This document shows positions 34,665 to 46,566 of a stretch of 64,000 bases of DNA, piece by piece. This DNA is from Apiospora phragmitis (Eukaryota > Ascomycota > Sordariomycetes > Amphisphaeriales > Apiosporaceae). The translations under genes were made by a program, and so were the position numbers. The stretch covers positions 3,348,001-3,412,000 of the forward strand of contig JAQQWL010000011.1 of NCBI GenBank assembly GCA_038363925.1, in the 5' to 3' direction. Below the pieces are notes generated by a model. The model searched no databases. It was given only the letters and a program-made list of their open reading frames with translations, and was not told where the DNA came from. Position 1 is the stretch's first letter, and each line of letters opens with the position of its first letter.

Positions 34665-35913
34665 TGTCGACGATTTTATGTCGGGACCAGGCCGGGTGGC
34701 TCTATGGTACTGGTAAAGTGCCGTAGTTTGTGCGTCGTATTAGTAGGCGTCATGCACAGGGATCTTTCGCGAACAAGGTCGATTGCAATAGCGACGCATC
34801 GTTTATAGGAGCCGGAGCAGAGATGGGACTCGAAGTTGGCTGGGTTCAGTTGGCCCAGTGTGTGCGAGGCCGAGTTGTGTCACGGTGATCTGAAAATGTC
34901 TTGCTGGCCTCAAAGTTCTGACAAGCAGGTGCAAGTGGTCTTACGTTGCGGCCGGGTGCGATTGCGTGTCCCAAGAACCTGTACGGTACCGAAAACACGT
35001 TGCGCACTCCCCCTCCCGTCTAATTCCCTGGTAAAAAACAGACAATTGACTGCCCAATTCCAGCCGGAATGAACAGAGTGCACTTCTTGTAGATCGAGTA
35101 ACGGACTTGATGTTGAGGTATGTCAATACCTTCCATGCCTGACTGACGTTGACGTGCCTTTTCCCACCTGGATGGATCGAAATCCAACGTTCGGTACGTA
35201 CCTTCTCCGTAGGGTACCTGGGTCTGCGAGCTGAAGACAGCCTGACAGGCTCACAGTACTGCCTGCTAGTCTACATACCTAGGCTGACTGCATGTGAGAA
35301 TCCTACTAACCCTACCTGTGACCAACGCGATTATATGGATCTGTATTAAACTTGCAGTGTTTATTACTGCCATGACTGATCAATTTACTTACAGAAATAT
35401 TGAATGTTTATCAGCATACATCACTGATGACCTGCTGTATAGGTACATGTAGTATGTATTGACATAACATTAGTACGCGGGCAGCGGGGTGCGAGTCGTT
35501 GGAGGCTCCCACTTCCACTCCCACTGCCTTCCGCAGTTTCCGCTCCATGCTGCGGATGTCAGCCGAGTAGACACTAACTAATAGGTCTTTCGTGCTGCAA
35601 AGGGTTGGCCGTCGACAAATCGATGCTTCTATTTTTATGGGGTTTGAGCTGCTTGCAATTGTACATCAGATAAGGTATTAGGTAGCACAAAACCTACATA
35701 ACGCCCGATTTGTCGCTACATCGGTCTATCGTGTCGGTGGTGCAATGACGCAAAATCATCCATTTCCACTAAGGCTGAGTTCCTGGTCGAGAAGGGTAGG
35801 CTAAGGCGACCTACCCGTTTAGGTGGTTGGTTACATCGAAAAGTAAAGTAATCCAACAGCGGCATGCAGCTTGGGTTCCATTTGAAGAAGAATGAAAAAC
35901 CGAAAGTAAGCCA
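34665..35913. other. Intergenic between the golgin gene and the transposon
   Basis: Promoter of the golgin gene, then AT-rich DNA up to the element. No gene seen. Confidence 0.5.
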
Positions 35914-35915
35914 TA

Positions 35916-35964
35916 ACGTGGTTTACCACTGAGTCGGCCATATCACTAAGTCGGCCACTCTTTC
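35916..35964 (+). repeat. Left terminal inverted repeat
   Basis: 49 bases matching the right end at 48 positions. It contains two direct copies of AGTCGGCCA (starting at about 35932 and 35949), likely transposase binding sites. Confidence 0.93.
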
Positions 35965-36022
35965 CACATCTCACTACTTCTATATAAATTAATTCAACCC
36001 TAACGCTCTAAGTTAATTAAAA

Positions 36023-37680
36023 TTACTCTCTATCCGATTCGCTACTCAATTCTATATCCTTTTCACATGTTCGCGCATTATGACCTGTTTCGCCGCAGAT
36101 ACCACAGCGCCTTCCACCGGTCGCCCTCCGCTTCGACGGACCCCCCGTTCCGCATTCATTAGTCACTGGACGCTTCCCTTTTGCCTTCTCGTCCTGTAGC
36201 TCTTGAGATTCCTGTATAGTAAGGGCTCCTCCAAGCTGGACGCGCGATTTTTGAGCTCTCCGGCGCTTAGAAAGTGCCAAATTGGCCTCCTGTAAGGTGC
36301 GTATTCGATCCTCCATAAGGGTCATCTTATGCACTACTGCATGCATACTTTTCGTTATTTGGTCTATAGCATCTAAAATTGGCGTCGGGGAGCTTTTTTG
36401 ATGGGCAGAGACCCTACTTTTGATAAAAGTAGAGTGTCTAGTCGTCTGTTGAGGGTTGGACGGCGTCTGGGGGTTGTAGGTACTGGCCGTCCCCGGACGC
36501 GACGGGCTAGGTGTAGGCGTCCGAAGACGCACATCCAGCTTGCTAATTATCTCGTCCGGGCAGTGAGGTACTAAACCAGATGCGCTGAATCTAGATTTAA
36601 TGTTGTTTTCCCTAAAAAACAGTAAAATGCGCGGCCTTGAAAGCGATAAAGAACTCTAGCTTCGTAATGTGGTTTATCGACGCCTTGATGAATAGCTCGA
36701 TTTCTTTCGAATAGGCACGCTTTAACGGCGAATAAAGTGCCACATCTAGAGGCTGGAGTAGGTGGGAGGAGTGGGGAGGCATACTAAGCGTAATAATGCC
36801 GTTGTTCTTGCAGTATTCCTCGAATTCGGCCGAAATATGGCTTTCGTGACCGTCTAGGATCAAGAGGCGATAGGGGCCCTTCGTCCGCGCTTTAGTATGC
36901 TTATCGAAGTGCCGAATCCAGTCTAAGCCCGTCTCGTTGTCGGTCCAGCCGTTGGAAGTCGGTTTGATCACCCAATCGCCCGGTAGGTCGCATTCGCGAG
37001 ACCAGTTTGCGAGGTGATATTGGCCTTGAACGATCAAGAACGGCGGAATGCACCAGCCTTGCGAATTGATACATTCAATGGTCGTTGACCATTCCCGATT
37101 ACTAGGCTGGACCGACTTCGCCTTCCCACGACGATCGGCGCGTGTTACGACGAGTGTTGACCCGATCATGCCCATCATGAAGCCGGTCTCGTTAAAATTC
37201 CACATGTCTTCGTCCAGGATGCCGTATTTGGTCTTGATATTCGCGACCAGCGCGAACCAGCCGGAAATAACACCTGTATCTTCGCAAAGAGCCCTCTGGT
37301 AATCGTATCGACGGTTCATTCGGGTCTTGAGGTCCGGGTTGCGGTCGATAAAGCGTCTGACCCAGTGCTTGCCGACGCGGTCGCCGCCGCGCGATTCTGA
37401 GGAGATTGGCCATATCTCCCACAACACTAATATTGAGAGGCATCCCTCGGGTATCTAGATCAATTATATGATTGCGAAGCACCTCCTCTTTAACTGGATC
37501 TAATTTATATTATAGATGTCGGATTTCGCGTCGAGGTTCGGTACCGCGGAGTCGGTCGCCTAGAGTAGCTCGGGGGACGTCGTACACTTTCGCAGCAGCT
37601 CTTTGGCTAATTCGATTCAGACCTTCTCGCGTCGCTTGAATTGCTAAAACGATACGATCTTCTCTTGATTGAATCGGCAT
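36023..37680 (-). pseudogene. Fot1/pogo DDE transposase, broken
   Basis: From ATG 37680: HTH-psq domain (EDRIVLAIQATREGLNRISQ), CENP-B-type HTH (VLRNHIIDLDTRGMPL; GKHWVRRFIDRNPDLKTR) and DDE_1 catalytic domain. A C-terminal tail ends in a CCHC zinc knuckle (CGICGETGHNARTC). Breaks: TAA at 37510-37512, where a CAA codon would fit (C to T in CpA). The first catalytic Asp is replaced by Asn in MWNFNETGF (37191-37193, G to A in TpG). One-base slips lie near 37395-37428 and, at a T run, near 36606-36614. The second and third Asp positions (LDGHESH; QPLDVALYSP) remain. The two substitutions fit RIP (repeat-induced point mutation), although two changes alone are not proof. Confidence 0.88.
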
Positions 37681-37729
37681 TGTGGTTATAGAGATATTAC
37701 GTGTTAAAGTTTAATTACGTAGGTCGGAA

Positions 37730-37778
37730 GAAAGAGTGGCCGACTTAGTGACATGGCCGACTCAGTGGTAAACCACGT
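37730..37778 (-). repeat. Right terminal inverted repeat
   Basis: Reverse complement of the left repeat with a single difference (G for A in the spacer between the two AGTCGGCCA copies). Confidence 0.93.
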
Positions 37779-37780
37779 TA

Positions 37781-38482
37781 TAGTAATCAAGGGAATAATC
37801 GTACAAAAGACAGCTATACTTACTTGCATTTCTAAGCTGGATACCACCAACTACCTACAATCAATCAATGGGTCTTCTTACATCAGAGCCATGGGTTTGG
37901 CAGAATTCCTTTCCTGGAACCAGGACTATGTAGAGACTGGAGTCTACTTCCTGGCCGTACGCAGGCCCTCCATCAATCAATCCAGTTTTCCAACCGGGTC
38001 CCGCAACGACTGTCGAATTACTCGCCTCATATATACTACATGTGCTCTCGCCGGATACCTCGGTCCATAGTCCAATTCCATATATATTATTTTCGGATGC
38101 CATACCGGACACTCAACTTTTTCAATACTCGCAGCCCTTAATTTGCTGAGTCGATGCGATGGTAGAGAAACCCCAACGAAACTAGAGATCCACAAACTGT
38201 CAAGTCGGAGCCTCTGCAATCCTTCGGGGCACGCACACGCTCTCTATCTCAGCTTCGGCACCAACAATTCAAGCCGACGCCGGGAACCTCTCCCACATAT
38301 CCAAATCCAAAACCAAGCCAGCACTAGAATCAGCCTTGTACCCGTTGTCAGTGCTGTCCTGGGCTTAGTACAAGACTGGACGCTACCAAGGTTCCCTAGC
38401 CTTACAGTAGACACGAAAACTCACGCATCGTCACATCTACACCTGGAGTAATAGCTGGCTCTCTCCCAAGTTGACCCCTGCA
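37781..38482. other. Intergenic between the transposon and ceramidase
   Basis: Upstream region of the ceramidase gene. Nothing else seen. Confidence 0.5.
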
Positions 38483-39907
38483 ATGGATACTCTTTTCTCT
38501 CTTGGGATACCCTATCGTGAGCCGGGGCTCGAAGGTTGGTGGGGAGAAAAGACTGTGACCTTGAATTTCTGCGAAGAGGTGAGTATCTCCATCTAGAATC
38601 ATATGCCCCTATCTGGTACTGACCATCCTCGCAGGACTATGTGATGAGCCATTATGTCGCTGAGGTTTGCAATGTAAGTAGTGAGCTGGGCAGCCGACCA
38701 GGGAGGCAATCACGCTAATTAAATTGGCCATGCCAAAGACGTTGACGAACGCGCTCTTCATCTGGTTGGGATATAAAGGCATAAGAGATTGCATCAAATA
38801 TTCACACCCTTGGATCTTCTTTGTGGCCTTCATGGGCTACACCGTTGTCGGTGTGGGCTCTACCTTCTTTCACGCCACTCTGAAATGTAAGTTTTCTCCT
38901 TTTTCTTCTTGGATCTCACTCATCATCTAGGGTGAGTTGTGCAACAGTAAATCCCCGTCTAACTAACAGACTTCAGATCCTATGCAGTTGGTCGACGAGC
39001 TGTCCATGATTTATACGACATGCTTTATGTGTTATGCTACCTTTTCCTATGGGAGAAGTAGAGGCATCTCGGCTATGCTGGGAGTGGCTCTTGTTGGCCT
39101 CTCCTATTACATCACGGTATGCACTTGGCCATTTACCTCTTCAATGGAATCATCGCAGCTCACTAGGGAATTCAGGAGAGGTACTATCGCACCAAAGACC
39201 CTCAGTTTCACCAGGATGCGTACGGTGTCTTGACTGCCATCGTTGTGTTTTCGAACATGTATATCATTGAGAAACAAGTACGGCCAGCTCTCAAAGCGCG
39301 GCAAGAGAAGAGGGCCCCGAATCCCGCCGTACTGCCAGCGGATGCCATTGTCAATCAGATGTGGGTTATGGTTATTACTGGTCAGTAATCTGAAAACACA
39401 TCTATGCACACTTACTCATACTGACCTCGTCGGCACAGGTCTCGCCATCTTCCTGGGTGGGTTCTTGGTCTGGAATCTAGACAACATGTACTGCCAAACC
39501 ATTACCAGATGGAGACGCCAGATCGGGCTTCCCCTTGCCATGTTGCTAGAGGGTCACGCCTGGTGGCACCTGATGACAGGAATTGGTAAGTGCTAGAGTT
39601 ACCCTTCTTGCTACATTCATCGTGCCTCGCTAACAGTTTTGTAGGTGGTAAGTAACGACAACTCCATTGCGATCATTGCTTCGTCGAACGCCCCCGCGCA
39701 CATTCCCTCATGATATTTTGGTTTACTGACTGAATTCGATGACTAGCTTACTATTACATCTCCTGGCGTGTATGGATCCACCGCTGCTTGGACGGAGACG
39801 AGGACAAGTTCCAGCTGAAATGGCCCTCTGTATGGAGGATGCCTGAAGTTGTGGCCATCCAAGAAGCCCAGAACCAGAACGGCACGGCATCCAAGAAGCA
39901 CCAGTGA
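38483..39907 (+). CDS. Alkaline ceramidase (Ypc1/Ydc1 family)
   Basis: Eight exons: 38483-38578, 38635-38673, 38739-38886, 38977-39116, 39167-39380, 39439-39585, 39645-39647 and 39747-39907, giving 315 residues, a typical length, with no frame break. CREST-superfamily motifs are present: FCEEDYVMSHYVAEVCNTLTN near the N-terminus, VGSTFFHATLKYPMQLVDEL, and the C-terminal EGHAWWHLMTG, whose His residues with the earlier His would bind zinc. About seven membrane segments are visible. It hydrolyses (phyto)ceramide to sphingoid base and fatty acid in the ER/Golgi. Exon 7 is only three bases (GTG); with the flanking phase-1 bases it supplies Gly of TGIGAYYYISW. The intron at 39117-39166 is inferred from homology to the family. 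Confidence 0.92.
39645..39647 (+). other. Candidate 3-nucleotide microexon (GTG) of the ceramidase gene
   Basis: Directly before it is a branch-point-like GCTAAC, a T run and TTTGTAG; directly after it is a consensus donor GTAAGT. Splicing exon 6 to GTG to exon 8 gives Gly-Ala in TGIGAYYYI; skipping it gives TGIAYYYI. Both keep frame. Confidence 0.6.
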
Positions 39908-40505
39908 GCAATTCTCCAATCGCCGCCTAGGCAGTTGCAAGCAAGGGGTCGACTACCTATAACAAGAACATGCTAACGCACACGGCGGATACAAAAGGAG
40001 TTGAAGGCGATGCAGTTATGAGCTACTGGCGTTTCATCTATCGGGGACAGGGATAGATATATAAACCAACGGGAGCATAGAAGAGCTAAACACCCATCTA
40101 TAGATTATCTAGATACTATCTTATCTTATAGAACCTGGTATAGTTTTGGAGTATGACGATGGGATAGAGAAAAAAAGAGCACCGATGGAACAATGACACA
40201 GTACCCCTGGGTTGAATTCTCCCTAAAATGGCATTCAGTAATTGAAGTTTATCACCATGTTTGACACCTGGCTCAATGAATGCTTGATCATAAATGTTCG
40301 ATCAGGCAGTGACATCAGGACAGTGCGTTAAGTAAGCGAAACACGGCTGTTCACACTGTCTGCAGCTTAGCTACCAGATCATCAACCCCACCAACAAAAC
40401 CACCACATGCATTCATCTGCCTCGTGAATAGGTAGATAGAGCCTCACTCAACCCCCCAATACAGAGGTACCGAAAAATCACACATTTATCTGGCGTGCAT
40501 GCAAG
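39908..40505. other. Intergenic, tandem genes
   Basis: 3' region of ceramidase and promoter of prefoldin 1. Nothing else seen. Confidence 0.5.
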
Positions 40506-41037
40506 ATGTCGATCTCCAATGAGGCGCTTCAGAAGGTACGATGCCCTCTGATACACGCACCCGATCTTATGGCCAACGGCATCAAAAACTGACTGATGGT
40601 GTTTCTTACCCGTGAAATCAGCTGGTGCGGGAAATTGAATCCCAGTCCATCGTGGCCCAGCAGCAGATAGCCCTCGTCCGCACCCAGCAGGCCTCCAAGC
40701 AGAGGGAGATGCGGATGGCACAGCTGACGCGCAGCGAGATCGCGTCGCTGCCCAAAGACACAGGCGTCTACGAAGGCGTCGGCAAGATGTATGTTGTGTG
40801 AAACAAACTTACCAATGACAACTTCCCCTTCCCGGGACGGACTAATCACATGAAAAACAACAGGTTCGTAGCATTACCAGTCTCGAGTCTCAACGAGAAG
40901 CTGGAGAGCCAGATCACGAATGCGCAGAAGGAGGTGAGGGGCTCGGCAAGAAGCTGACCTCGCTCGAAATCACCCAGAAGAACAGCAAGGAGCACATCGA
41001 CAGGATGCTACGGGGCAGTGCCGCAGCGGCCTCGTGA
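40506..41037 (+). CDS. PFD1: Prefoldin subunit 1, one-base frame break
   Basis: Exons 40506-40535, 40622-40788 and 40864-41037, about 123 residues, the normal size for a beta-type prefoldin subunit. Exon 1 is MSISNEALQK; exon 2 forms the N-terminal helix (LVREIESQSIVAQQQIALVR) and the start of the hairpin (VYEGVGKM); exon 3 has FVALPVSSLNEKLESQI and the C-terminal helix. At 40936-40941 one G is missing: KEV is followed by GLGKKLTSLEITQKNSKEHI one base earlier. The conserved ending makes the indel likely technical. The protein joins the cytosolic prefoldin hexamer with subunit 5 (23104-23965). Confidence 0.87.
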
Positions 41038-43162
41038 GATGGCGCGCAACTGAACAGGGCAAAGAAAACCCAACACCCAGCACCTCTCTCAAGCAAGGAG
41101 TAACAAACATCTGACCTCCCTCCTATCGCCCATCACGCCCTACCTACCCAGCGAGATGTTGATTGCCAAACACGCCATTTCCAGTACTGGCTGGCATGTA
41201 TGATGAGAATGAAGAACGTATCACACGTGCAGCAAACCAAGGTCTTGGCAGGGGAGGAGTTAGCAAGCAGTTTCACGGATGCCTGTTCCATTACAGCCAG
41301 GAATTCACAGTTTGTTGACGCCGGCGTTCTATTGACGAGGGCATGAAGCTTTCGAGAGCAGCGGATCTCGCCATCACCATAGCTCCTATCAATCGAATCT
41401 ACCATCTACCGGTCACTATGTATGCAACAAGTACAAGCGAATGGAGACTTTCATAATCCTGGCATCTCCCAACGCGATTCGCCCCGCAAACCGCTGACTG
41501 TATTTGTGCAAGTGCTTATCTTGTACAATAAGTGAAGACGGCTACGCGGCACGTGGACACCATGCAGTCGGCGGGTAAGGTTCAGTCTCAGATTCGAGCG
41601 ACACAAAAGTTGGGTAGAGAGAAGCGGGAAGAGACAGGCAGTATCACCAGAAAGATCGATACCCCAAGTGCGGTCTAGATGTCTGTACTTCGTAGACCGA
41701 GTAGAGTGCCTCTCAACCCAACTTGCATCTTTAAGGCCGCCAGCGAAACTAATTACCATCGTCCGTGGCGAGGTCACGGGCTCGCCGACATGCGCCGCTG
41801 TTTAGCACTGCATCAGCCCTGTGAGACGCTTGTCACTATTCTGCTCCCGACCTACTGGCGACGTTGACAATCCCGTTGAGCGGTTTGCATCGTAGTACGA
41901 AGTAACCCCCTTCTCGTACGTTACCGAGACATGCGATATGTAGTCAAGTTCTCTTTCCCTCATATCTGTTGTTGTTATTATTAATCATATTACGAGTCAA
42001 ACATTGACAGGTAAGTTCGGTCAAAGAAAGGACTGGACAGTAACAACTCACCAGCCGGCTCCTCCATGGACTCCATGTCGCGGCATGCCGAAAACGCTCA
42101 TTGCTCACGTTGCTTTCCAGCCCCCAAATTTGACCCCTCCATCATTGGGTCTTCGTCCGTCCGCCGCTGGGATGATCCCCACCCACCACGCTACTACAAC
42201 AACTCAGCCCTTCCTGCTGGGTTTCGACGTTAGCGCTCACGCAGGAAGAAAGCTATTTTTGGGCCCCCAACTCCTCCTCTGAGAGTCCTCTCTCAAGCAT
42301 CTTAGCCAGTGACTTAAGCCGGCTGTAGTCTCTGACTTAAAGAGCCCCTTACGAAGGTACCACCTTGCGCCGCCTCTTTACCCTCTCCCGGCGTTCTCAT
42401 AGGGCCTCCCACCCCCTTCCCTGCCCATTGTATCCATCCAGCCAGCCAGCGAAGCTGAAGATTTGGGCGTGGTGTGTGGTGGCAGCCATGTATGGAATGT
42501 AGCTGCGTCTGCCACCCGATCGTCGCCCCACACTTGCTCGCTCGCCCATGTACTACTATACCGACATTGGGAGTGAGAGAGGCCTTCGAGGCTAGAGGAG
42601 AGGGAGGCCAGGTGATTTGCCCTGTCGCCCTTAGACGCAGGCGCCAGCCAAACCGACCACCCCGTAGTACCGGTACTATTCTCATGCAGGACAGTAAGAT
42701 GAGGGACCTTCTGGTGCATATCAAGTGGCGCAAGATGCCTGCCGTCTCCCTTCCTCCTACTGGTAGGAGACCAGTCATGCCGGTAGCGTAAGTGTGTTAA
42801 GTATGGGTATGTAAGTGTTATGCAGCTTGTCCGCTGTTGCTCCCGGGCCTGATAAATGGGCAGAGACACCCCCGCTTATGGTAAGTCTGACCCTATTGCT
42901 GACATTCTTTTCTTTCCTTCTCACAGCCCCCCCAAACATCTAAAAATCTCCTCTTGCTTTGCCAAACTGGACAGTTCGAGTGTAATCCTGAGCTTCAGCT
43001 CCAACTAAAACCGTTTTTGATTTGAGTCGGGATTGCTTCCCCCTTATATATATATATATACATATACATACCTATACCCTGTGTGGATTTGTGTGGGGCA
43101 ACACTTACACATAGTTATACATACTCACATATTGCCTGCTTCTGCTGCTTCTGCTGCCCACC
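41038..43162. other. Long intergenic region (2.1 kb)
   Basis: No supported gene. The right end is the promoter and 5' leader of the DUF8035 gene and includes a (TA)n run at 43045-43060 and pyrimidine tracts. Confidence 0.45.
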
Positions 43163-44652
43163 ATGAGCAGATACAGCCGCTACTCCGACGACGACTCGGA
43201 CTTTGACGTCCACATCTCGCGCGAGCGCCATCGTGCCAGGTCGCCTGCACCACCGGTCCGAAGCCCAGTTCACTATGTCCAAGCTAGGCCTGCTGAGCGC
43301 CGACCCTACTGGGAAGGAGACCGCGACCTCTTAGACCGCGACCGCTTCCTGGTGCCGGCACAGGAGCGCATGGTTGTGACCACCCGCTCCCGTTCTCGGG
43401 ATCGCCGGTCCCGTCGCGGCAGTTCTCCCGCGTCACCGCCCCCGCCGCCACCCCAGCAGGCGGCTCCCCCATCATCGTCAATAACCGCATTTACAACCAC
43501 TCGGACGACTCCGACTTCGATTCTGACTCGTACTCGTCGGGCTCGCGACGGCAGCGGCGGATGCAGGTGGCACGTCCTCGCGGCTCGCGCTCGCGGGCTG
43601 GCTCTTCCACGTACTACCGCGAGCGCGAGCGCGAGCGTGACGGCATCGAGAACGCCCGTCGCGAGTACGAGCGCGAGCTGGAGCTGTCGCGGCATCAGTA
43701 CGACCTGGAGCACGCGCAGCAGGAGCTCAAGGAGCTCAAGCTGAAGGAGAAGATCGACGCCGACGAGCGACGGATACATAAGTCGGTCAAGGAGGAGGAG
43801 GAGCTGCGCAGCGCCAAGAAGGAACTCGACGAGATCCGGCGCGCGCGGCAACGCGAGGAGGATGAGCGCCGTATCAAGCAGAAGCTAGAGCTGCAGCGCC
43901 TTAAGGAGGAGGAGGAGGCGCTCGCCGAGAAGAAGCGACGAGACAAGGAGGCCAAAGACGCCGTCGAGCGCTACAAGAAGGAGGAAGCAGAGCGCGCGCT
44001 CCGGGAGAAGGAGGAGGCCGAGGAGCGCGACCGCGAATACAAGCACAAGATGCAGGAGCATCTCCTCAAGTCGGGTCTCAGTGACAAGGAGATCAACGCC
44101 ATCCTCGCCGGCAAGAAGATCGAGAAAGAGGAAAAGAAGAAAAAAGAAAAGGAGGAGGCGATGATGATGCAACCATACCCTCAACCATATCCTCAGCCAT
44201 ACCCCCAGCCATACCCCGCCCAACACGAGCACGAGCGCCCTACGTATACCAAGATGGCGCGGAGGCATTTGTCGCTGGAGACGCTGCGGGTGTACGGCAT
44301 GGACTATCAGTTGGACCAGGTAAGCCGGAAATATGCCACGAACTCCCCCGCTCTCATCCCAACTGAGAGAAAGCATGATGATATCATTACTAACGTGTCT
44401 TGTCCCCGCTCACAGGACCCTGAATACGTCCTAATCAAACGTTGGGTGCCCGAGGCCGAGCAGGATATGCTCTGGCGCCACACCAAAATCATTCGTGAGG
44501 AGCGGTCCGGCAAGCTCATCATGACCATCAAAGACAAGGAGCACCGCCACAAACATCTCGAGCCCGAATTCGAATGGGTGCGCAAGAAGGAGAGAAGACG
44601 AAGCAAGTCGCCCTCTTTGCTGATGTATCTTGCTGGTGCCAAGCCTGCGTGA
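43163..44652 (+). CDS. DUF8035-type coiled-coil protein, one-base frame break
   Basis: Exon 1 is 43163-44319 and exon 2 is 44416-44652, about 464 residues. It starts MSRYSRYSDDDSDFDVHISR and continues with an Arg/Ser/Pro-rich disordered N-terminus. A long, highly charged coiled coil follows (about residues 160-320, rich in Glu, Lys and Arg), then a PYPQ repeat at about 44175-44220. The C-terminal domain has TYTKMARRHLSLETLRVYGMDYQLDQDPEYVLIKRWVPE in two pieces across the intron; this resembles the fungal DUF8035 domain. The frame slips at the C run 43466-43470 (one C too few; APPIIVNNRIYNHSDDSD is the expected reading). The intron is a multiple of three and open in frame, so retention would still be translatable. 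Function is unknown; the family name is from memory. Confidence 0.75.
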
Positions 44653-44993
44653 AAAAGGGCGGTGGATAAATTAGAATGAACAATGAGGTCAGAGTTTAAG
44701 GAGTTGGGGAATGATTTTGTGCTTTTAATTTTCTGAGACACCTTTGAACCACGGCGAGCTCCTGCTTCTTCTGCTACGCACGTGGGGATATCTTCCAGTC
44801 GGGGTGAAGTTTTGGCGACAAGAATCGATGAGAGCTGAGAAGCTTGGGTATATTGATTGTGATAGATGGCTTTTTTTCTTTTGGGGCTTCTCACGAGGAG
44901 AGGCTCGCAGCAAAACCTTTTAGCGAGAAGAGTGGGTGCGAATGTATGGCTTCGCTTAGGTCTCGCCGCTTTACAGTGTTCGTTAGTACATTA
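44653..44993. other. Intergenic, convergent
   Basis: 3' regions of the DUF8035 gene and of the glycine carrier gene; nothing seen. Confidence 0.5.
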
Positions 44994-46055
44994 TTATACA
45001 TGTCCGTTCTTCTCCATTCGCCTGTGGCTATCCCAAGTCGTCTCAGCCCTACGGACCAGCTCTTCATAAAGCATCCAGGCGAGTGCTGAGCTGATGGCTT
45101 TGCGCGTCATGCGCAGCGCCAGGCCATCATATAGGGCTTTCACCCCTTCCTCTGTCACCATCTTTCGTGCTGCCTGTAGTGTATTCCGGTAGTCGTGTGG
45201 CTGAAGTTGGATGCGCGTCTTAATGGCATCAAATGGATTCGTAAGGAAAGAACACGTTGCGCTTGCCATGGCCCCCGAACTGAAGTTGATCGATGCCGAG
45301 AGAGTTGAGCCCATCGTGGTCGCAGCTGTCGCCGCTAACCCTTTCTCATCCCTGCCTGCCTTGCTATAGAAGGCGCTAAGATGTTTCTTAAACTGCTCGT
45401 AGAACAGGACGTAAAAGCCGGCGTATGGGGCATCCCGCACCGCCGTCGCGCCGAACCCGGAGAAGAAACCGCGCAACCGCTCTGTCCTGTAAATATCACG
45501 TGCTGCGCCCGCCATCGACTTGTAGGCGTAGAGGTTTGATTCGTAGCGGACCTTGAGCACGGTCAAGGGCATCAGTACGAAACCGGCGAACGCTCTGGCC
45601 GCGGCTCCGGACATCAGGTTTGCCGAATGGGATAACTTGGGGAGGGATGAGGAGTGCGAGCCAGAGCCCGAGATTGGCGCTGCCGCATGCTGCCGGATGG
45701 TGTTGAGAGTGGTAAAGTAGACTGCGGAGCCGAAGCCCGTACGTAGGGTCGATGGGACAGTACCCCTCCAGAAGGCGGCTATGGCATTGGGCGACTTGGC
45801 GATCTCGCGGATCGTCGCACGTATGGATTGCGACCCAGACTGCTGGACACGGGTCTTCAGAAGGTCGATGGGCTGCAAGAGAAATAGCACCGGATGTTCC
45901 GGAGGATAGACCGGCGATAAAATGGAAAGCTAGGCAGATACTTAGGTCAGTCTAAGTTCTACCCGTCAGAGAAGGCCCGCGTCGATTTGCAGAGGCAAGC
46001 TGGGGGGATTTACTTTTACTCGAAGAGACCTGTTGGTGCCAGGGCTTTGCGACAT
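44994..46055 (-). CDS. HEM25: Mitochondrial glycine carrier Hem25/SLC25A38
   Basis: The main exon runs from about 45931 to 44994. Three mitochondrial carrier repeats are visible with PxD/E signatures: [27 protein letters not shown] and [15 protein letters not shown], with matrix motifs such as [20 protein letters not shown]. The [16 protein letters not shown] variant in repeat 2 is diagnostic of the Hem25/SLC25A38 group, which imports glycine for haem synthesis. The first helix reads [13 protein letters not shown] upstream of 45890 but in a frame one base off (apparent insertion at about 45887-45903). The first exon is uncertain: ATG at 46055 opens [12 protein letters not shown] and a GTAAA donor follows, but the phase to the CTAG acceptor near 45932 does not close cleanly. 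Confidence 0.82.
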
Positions 46056-46566
46056 ATCGGGCTCAGTGCTGCCGAGGCAGAGGTCGTTCAGAGGAGCAGG
46101 CCCATTCGTTTCATAAATCCTGGGGCAAAGGTACGGCCGTCCAGTTCAGCATCCCAACAAAGAGCAGCTGAGCCAGTCAGTCGAAAAGGGCAACGCTCAG
46201 ACTAATCTTGCGAATACTATGAGGCGGGCAGGACGGACTTTTAGCTGCAAGTTCCTTCCAACAACCATCGAAAAGTTAAAAGTGGGACCAAAAGCTGATG
46301 TCATGCACACATTGCAGCTTCCCATTCGCTATTGCACATCGAACCTAATGCATACTTCCTATCCCTATTACTGAGTACACAGCATATCTACCACCGAGTG
46401 TATATAGTGTTTAGATTCATACCAAGATCTGAAGCATGACTGACTATTTAGTTAGCTTAATACAGCATCATCGTGGGATAAGGCGACATTCTCGACACTG
46501 GTGTAAGTCGTCACCCATCTTTGAATCGCAAAAACTAGCCAATTATTTGCCAATTATTCATTTTTG
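46056..46566. other. Intergenic
   Basis: Promoter of the carrier gene and 3' flank of COG8. Nothing seen. Confidence 0.45.

Larger units (their letters stand above)
35916..37778 (-). mobile_element. Fot1/pogo-type DNA transposon, 1863 bp, inactivated
   Basis: The ends form a 49-base terminal inverted repeat (35916-35964 and 37730-37778) with one mismatch, starting ACGTGGTTTACCACTGAGTC. A TA dinucleotide flanks each end (35914-35915 and 37779-37780), the target duplication of the Tc1/mariner-pogo group. Inside is one transposase gene on the minus strand. The near-identical ends suggest recent insertion or selection on the TIR, while the coding region is damaged by a stop codon, a lost catalytic Asp and two frame slips. 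Confidence 0.93.

Noticed and set aside
37192..37482. Small separate open frame at the start of the transposase
   Set aside because: It is the CENP-B-type HTH part of the same broken transposase, not a separate gene.
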